A stretch of 64,000 bases of DNA from JABCYV01 sp963696025 (lineage in GTDB: Bacteria > Acidobacteriota > Terriglobia > Terriglobales > Acidobacteriaceae): NCBI GenBank assembly GCA_963696025.1, contig CAVOII010000009.1, positions 307,562 to 371,561 on the forward strand, in the 5' to 3' direction. A model generated the notes under the pieces. It saw nothing but the letters and a program-made list of their open reading frames with translations, was not told where the DNA came from and did no database searches. Of the stretch, positions 61,308-64,000 are shown piece by piece (the stretch's first letter is position 1; each line of letters begins with the position of its first letter). The position numbers were made by a program, and so were the translations under genes.

Positions 61308-61736
61308 ATGGGCGAGAAAAAACCAGTAAGCGTGGGCCGCCACCGGCGGAATTGTTCTGTGTGTGCCCATTCCGAGCGGATTGAGATCGAAGCTGAGTTT
61401 GTCGCTTGGCGCAGCCCCGCTGCACTCGTGCAGCAATTTGGGCTGGCGGACCGGAGTACGATCTATCGGCATGCCCATGTATTCGGCCTTTTCGCGAAGC
61501 GGCAGTGCAATGTCCGTGCCGCCCTGGAGCGCATTATCGAGAAAGCGGGCGACGTCGAAATAACCGCTTCTGCTGTGGTCGCCGCAATTCAGGCATATTG
61601 CAAAATCAATCGTGCAGGTCAATGGATTGAGCGGAACGAACAGGTCAGCCTGAGGGATCTCTTCGAACGCATGACACCCGTGGAACTGGACGCCTATGCC
61701 CGGGCTGGCACATTGCCTGGATGGTTTCCCCACTAG
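61308..61736 (+). CDS. Hypothetical protein with N-terminal zinc-finger-like motif, HTH-like
   Basis: 142 residues; AGGGGAAG precedes the ATG closely. The N-terminus RRNCSVCAHSERIEIEAEFVAW and SPAALVQQFGLADRSTIYRHAHVFGLF suggest a C-x2-C element and a helix-turn-helix ("FGLADRSTIYRH"). The C-terminal part is helical. Codon pattern and the matching gene downstream (21-base gap) support it. Unknown island function. Confidence 0.7.
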   Translation: MGEKKPVSVGRHRRNCSVCAHSERIEIEAEFVAWRSPAALVQQFGLADRSTIYRHAHVFGLFAKRQCNVRAALERIIEKAGDVEITASAVVAAIQAYCKINRAGQWIERNEQVSLRDLFERMTPVELDAYARAGTLPGWFPH

Positions 61737-61757
61737 CTGTACAGGAGCAGGAGCGAC

Positions 61758-62072
61758 ATGCGACCTAAGAAGAAAACTGGGATCGAACAAGGCGCAACAG
61801 ATTCCACCCCGAAACCGGGCGACTACGAGCTCGGGTCGTTGCAGTCACGAGCAGCCGCCCGGGCGGTGCTGAATGCAAATCTCCAAAGAATCCTTATGGT
61901 CTATTCCTGCAAAGATAGGCCACTAAACCTGCAGACGGCAACCTGCGAACGCATGTTGTGGCCGGATGGTCTCCTGGTCGAGATGGTGTTCCTCCACGGA
62001 AGAGCTTCAGACCTGACCGATCAGCAACTCGACGAGTTCATCAACCGCTTTCCGATTCGAGACGACCGTTAG
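61758..62072 (+). CDS. Small hypothetical island protein
   Basis: 104 residues with AGGAGCGAC before the ATG. Lys-rich start, then YELGSLQSRAAARAVLNANLQRILMVYSCKDRPLNLQTATCERM and an acidic C-terminus (LTDQQLDEFINRFPIRDDR). No domain recognised. Probably co-transcribed with the gene just upstream. Confidence 0.6.
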   Translation: MRPKKKTGIEQGATDSTPKPGDYELGSLQSRAAARAVLNANLQRILMVYSCKDRPLNLQTATCERMLWPDGLLVEMVFLHGRASDLTDQQLDEFINRFPIRDDR

Positions 62073-62553
62073 CGCAACAACAGCCGACAGTCGAGAGGTT
62101 GAGAACGCTGACAGAACAAAGGAAAAAATGAATCTATTCGCAACAAATCCACAGATGGCTGCACAGGCTCCCTGATGGAAGGGTTCCGCCAAGCTATTGA
62201 GGTGCAATTGGTTATTGGCATCGCATCAATCCCCTCTCCGCCAGCAACTCCTTTGATTTGAATGAATTGCGGGCCATCGCAGAGAAGGTCTTTGTCTGAA
62301 CCAATTTTTATGCGCCTGTCATGAGTCCATTTAATGGACTTTTGGAAGCGAGATGTGGCGGCCCCCATATAGATCGTGCCGTCCCCATTGTCGCAGGGAT
62401 GCCGGATGTCGTTGCGACTGTCAGACGAACCGCCAGTATTGGCTGAGCACAGGCGGCGTTCGACAAACAGTTGTTTACTGAATGCACCTTTCCGCCTATC
62501 GTAGGTGCGCCAATTGTTGCACTTAGACCGTCACCTGCGAGGGGGTTAATTGA
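62073..62553. other. Intergenic region, nothing recognised
   Basis: About 480 bases between the small island protein and the serine recombinase. Only short frames without ribosome sites. A recombinase crossover (res) site may lie here, but I could not recognise one. Confidence 0.5.
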
Positions 62554-63131
62554 ATGAGAGCCGTCCTGTACGCTCGCGTTAGCACGATAGACAAGCAAGA
62601 TCCGGAGATGCAACTCGCGGAATTGCGCGAATATGCTTCCCGCCGCGGCTGGGAGCTCTGGGTGGCACGTTCGTGGACCGGACCAGCGGCACTCGCGAGT
62701 CCCGCCCAGCTTTGGACGAAGTGGTCAGTCTGTGCCAGCAGCGTAAAGCTGACGTCGTCGTCGTGTGGAAGCTCGACCGCCTGGGACGTAGCCTCAAACA
62801 TTTAGTCAATATCTTGGCTGAGTGGGAAACGCTGGGCGTCGCGTTCATCAGCTTGCGGGATAATTTGGACCTCACAACGCCATCGGGAAAGCTGATGTTT
62901 CACGTCATCGGGGCGATGGCCGAATTTGAGCGTGCTCTGATTCAGGAACGGGTAAAGGCTGGCCTAGCTCAAGCCAAGCGAGAGGGGCGTTGCGGCGGCC
63001 GGCCGAAGCGTGTGTGGCGCCCTAAGACCGAGCGGCGAGTAAGGCAGCTTCGCACTGAAGGGAAAAGCTGGCAGGATATCTCACAGGAGATGCGAATCCC
63101 GGTGGGGACGCTGCACGCCAAGTTTCGGTAA
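62554..63131 (+). pseudogene. Serine recombinase (resolvase/invertase family), frameshifted
   Basis: The start MRAVLYARVSTIDKQDPEMQLAELREYASRRGWEL carries the catalytic Ser (ARVS). At about 62662-62675 the frame is lost: DRTSGTRESRPALDEVV, VVVVWKLDRLGRSLKHL, SGKLMFHVIGAMAEFERALIQERVKAGL and a C-terminal HTH (VRQLRTEGKSWQDISQEM) continue in a frame that needs one missing base (or two extra). All family motifs remain, so the lesion is recent or a sequencing error. In life it would resolve or invert DNA at a crossover site. Confidence 0.82.
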
Positions 63132-63331
63132 GAGTCACCTACGACCGGCTGACGGCCGATCATCCATCCCTTGACCGACAAACCGATAAATACCAGCTTT
63201 TTGGGCCGCATAGGTGTGCGAGTAGTGTGCCTCTTTGCAGCCCTTGGAGGGAAATCTATCGCTCGCGCAGTTCCCAGAAGCCCGTTTCTGGACCACTTTC
63301 GCGTTGCGGGCAGGGTGTTCCCCAGTTTTAA

Positions 63332-64000
63332 TCAGCCCACTTGCACTGCGAGCATCGAGACCGAACCGCCATCTACGCCCTCAACAGGAAATGTGAGCGG
63401 CTCGGATGGTGTGCGAGTGCCGGCAACGTAAAGCAGCGGCACATAATGGTCCGGCGTGGGCACTGCTAGTTCCGCTTCACTGCCGAGCTGATCCTCGTAA
63501 TTCACGAGCGGCTTGTACTCTCCCGCGAGGAGCAGCTCGCGGACTCGAGTTTCAAACGAGATCGCCCAATCGTACGGCTCCGGTGCGTGCCGTCCCCAAG
63601 CATAGGCATGCAGGTTGTGCACGATGTTGCCGCTGCCGAGGATGAGAATGCCTTCTTCTCGTAAGAGCGCCAGGCGCTTGCCGACTTCGTAATGGAACGA
63701 GGGCGGTTGCGTTTCATCAATGCTGAGTTGAACCACTGGAATATCGGCTTGTGGATAGACGTGGCGCAGAACCGACCAAGTACCGTGGTCGAGACCCCAG
63801 CGGTCGTCGCGACGCACCGGCACATGAGCAAGCAATTTCTGGACGCGCGCAGCGAGGTCGGGATCACCGGGCGCGGGATATTGCACCTGATATAGCTCGC
63901 GCGGAAAGCCGCCGAAATCGTGGATCGTCCTCGGCGCGGTGCTCACGGTGACGGCTGCGTCTTCGATGTACCAGTGGGCCGACACCGAAAGTATTGCTTT
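63332..64000 (-). CDS. Extradiol ring-cleavage dioxygenase, 4,5-DOPA-dioxygenase (YgiD/LigB-like), 5' end cut by window edge
   Basis: The frame is open to the right edge; KAILSVSAHWYIED at the edge matches the interior of the family's N-terminus (AILVISAHWY), so several dozen residues are missing. Motifs include PRTIHDFGGFPRELYQVQYPAPGDP, DRWGLDHGTWSVLRHVYP, SIDETQPPSFHYEVGKRL and ILGSGNIVHNLHAY. The histidines bind the active-site metal. Likely oxidises a catechol-type substrate in the cytoplasm. It looks chromosomal and resumes normal sequence after the island. Confidence 0.9.
   Translation of the reverse strand, partial: KAILSVSAHWYIEDAAVTVSTAPRTIHDFGGFPRELYQVQYPAPGDPDLAARVQKLLAHVPVRRDDRWGLDHGTWSVLRHVYPQADIPVVQLSIDETQPPSFHYEVGKRLALLREEGILILGSGNIVHNLHAYAWGRHAPEPYDWAISFETRVRELLLAGEYKPLVNYEDQLGSEAELAVPTPDHYVPLLYVAGTRTPSEPLTFPVEGVDGGSVSMLAVQVG

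Larger units (their letters stand above)
53756..63300. mobile_element. Integrated mobile island at tRNA-Leu
   Basis: Bounded on the left by tRNA-Leu and a tyrosine integrase and on the right, loosely, by a decayed serine recombinase followed by a chromosomal dioxygenase gene. Content is typical of an integrative element: small HTH proteins, zinc-ribbon proteins, conserved element-type hypotheticals and a topoisomerase VI-like pair. I searched by eye for a second copy of the tRNA 3' end near 62-63.4 kb and did not find it, so the right end is not proven and may be outside the window or lost. Confidence 0.7.

Noticed and set aside
60912..61790. 292-codon minus-strand frame, with a possible 107-aa gene from 61235
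   Set aside because: Half overlaps the better-supported 61308-61736 gene; the remaining part is readable in two frames and has no ribosome site. It might still be a small gene, but I cannot support it.
62554..63131. Programmed frameshift in the serine recombinase
   Set aside because: No slippery run or downstream structure seen at the shift; decay or sequencing error is simpler.
1..64000. CRISPR array or recognised defence system
   Set aside because: No regularly spaced repeats, cas genes, restriction-modification or toxin-antitoxin pair could be recognised by eye; the topo VI-like pair is the only candidate and its role is open.

Overview
The window looks like a chromosome segment of a soil Acidobacteriota bacterium (Terriglobia/Koribacteraceae-like). 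This is inferred from gene content: an Oar-type TonB-dependent receptor with a carboxypeptidase-regulatory-like domain, a CRTAC1/ASPIC protein, sulfatase-like protein fused to TPRs, sedolisin with a C-terminal anchor, SpoIIE phosphatase with HAMP, many secreted TPR proteins and moderately high GC. No rRNA gene is present, so the assignment stays an inference.

Layout. 1-27 kb is ordinary housekeeping and envelope DNA: a sedolisin protease (cut by the left edge), tRNA-Val, an ECF sigma/anti-sigma/DUF3106 operon, proline dehydrogenase, aldo/keto reductase, a trxB-GH39 pair, a SpoIIE phosphatase, tRNA-Gly, DUF4139 and Kelch secreted proteins, two DinB proteins, two alkaline-phosphatase-superfamily enzymes, and a small cluster of nucleic-acid-binding proteins (cold shock, RRM, two short basic proteins). 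It ends in a broken galT.

27-53 kb is a cyclitol (myo-inositol) catabolic region: iolB-iolD-permease, a LacI regulator, iolG-transaldolase-two Gfo/Idh oxidoreductases, then TonB receptor-iolE-like-CRTAC1-TPR, and on the other strand a zinc dehydrogenase, a DegT/scyllo-inosose-aminotransferase-like gene, a broken Gfo/Idh gene and a second iolG-like gene. Copies of an AAGCGCTT-type palindrome sit on or just downstream of three recognisable TTGACA promoters, with two weaker copies elsewhere, which suggests one LacI regulon. iolC, iolA and iolJ are not in the window.

53.7-63.2 kb is a mobile island beside tRNA-Leu(CAA). It has a tyrosine integrase with a zinc-ribbon insert, a small HTH protein, a two-gene topoisomerase VI-like system (GHKL B subunit overlapping a Spo11/Toprim A subunit by 4 bp), several zinc-ribbon or HTH proteins without a known job, and a frameshifted serine recombinase at the right end. 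The topoisomerase VI-like pair in this setting is the most unusual content. Chromosomal sequence (an extradiol/DOPA-dioxygenase-like gene, cut by the right edge) resumes after 63.3 kb.
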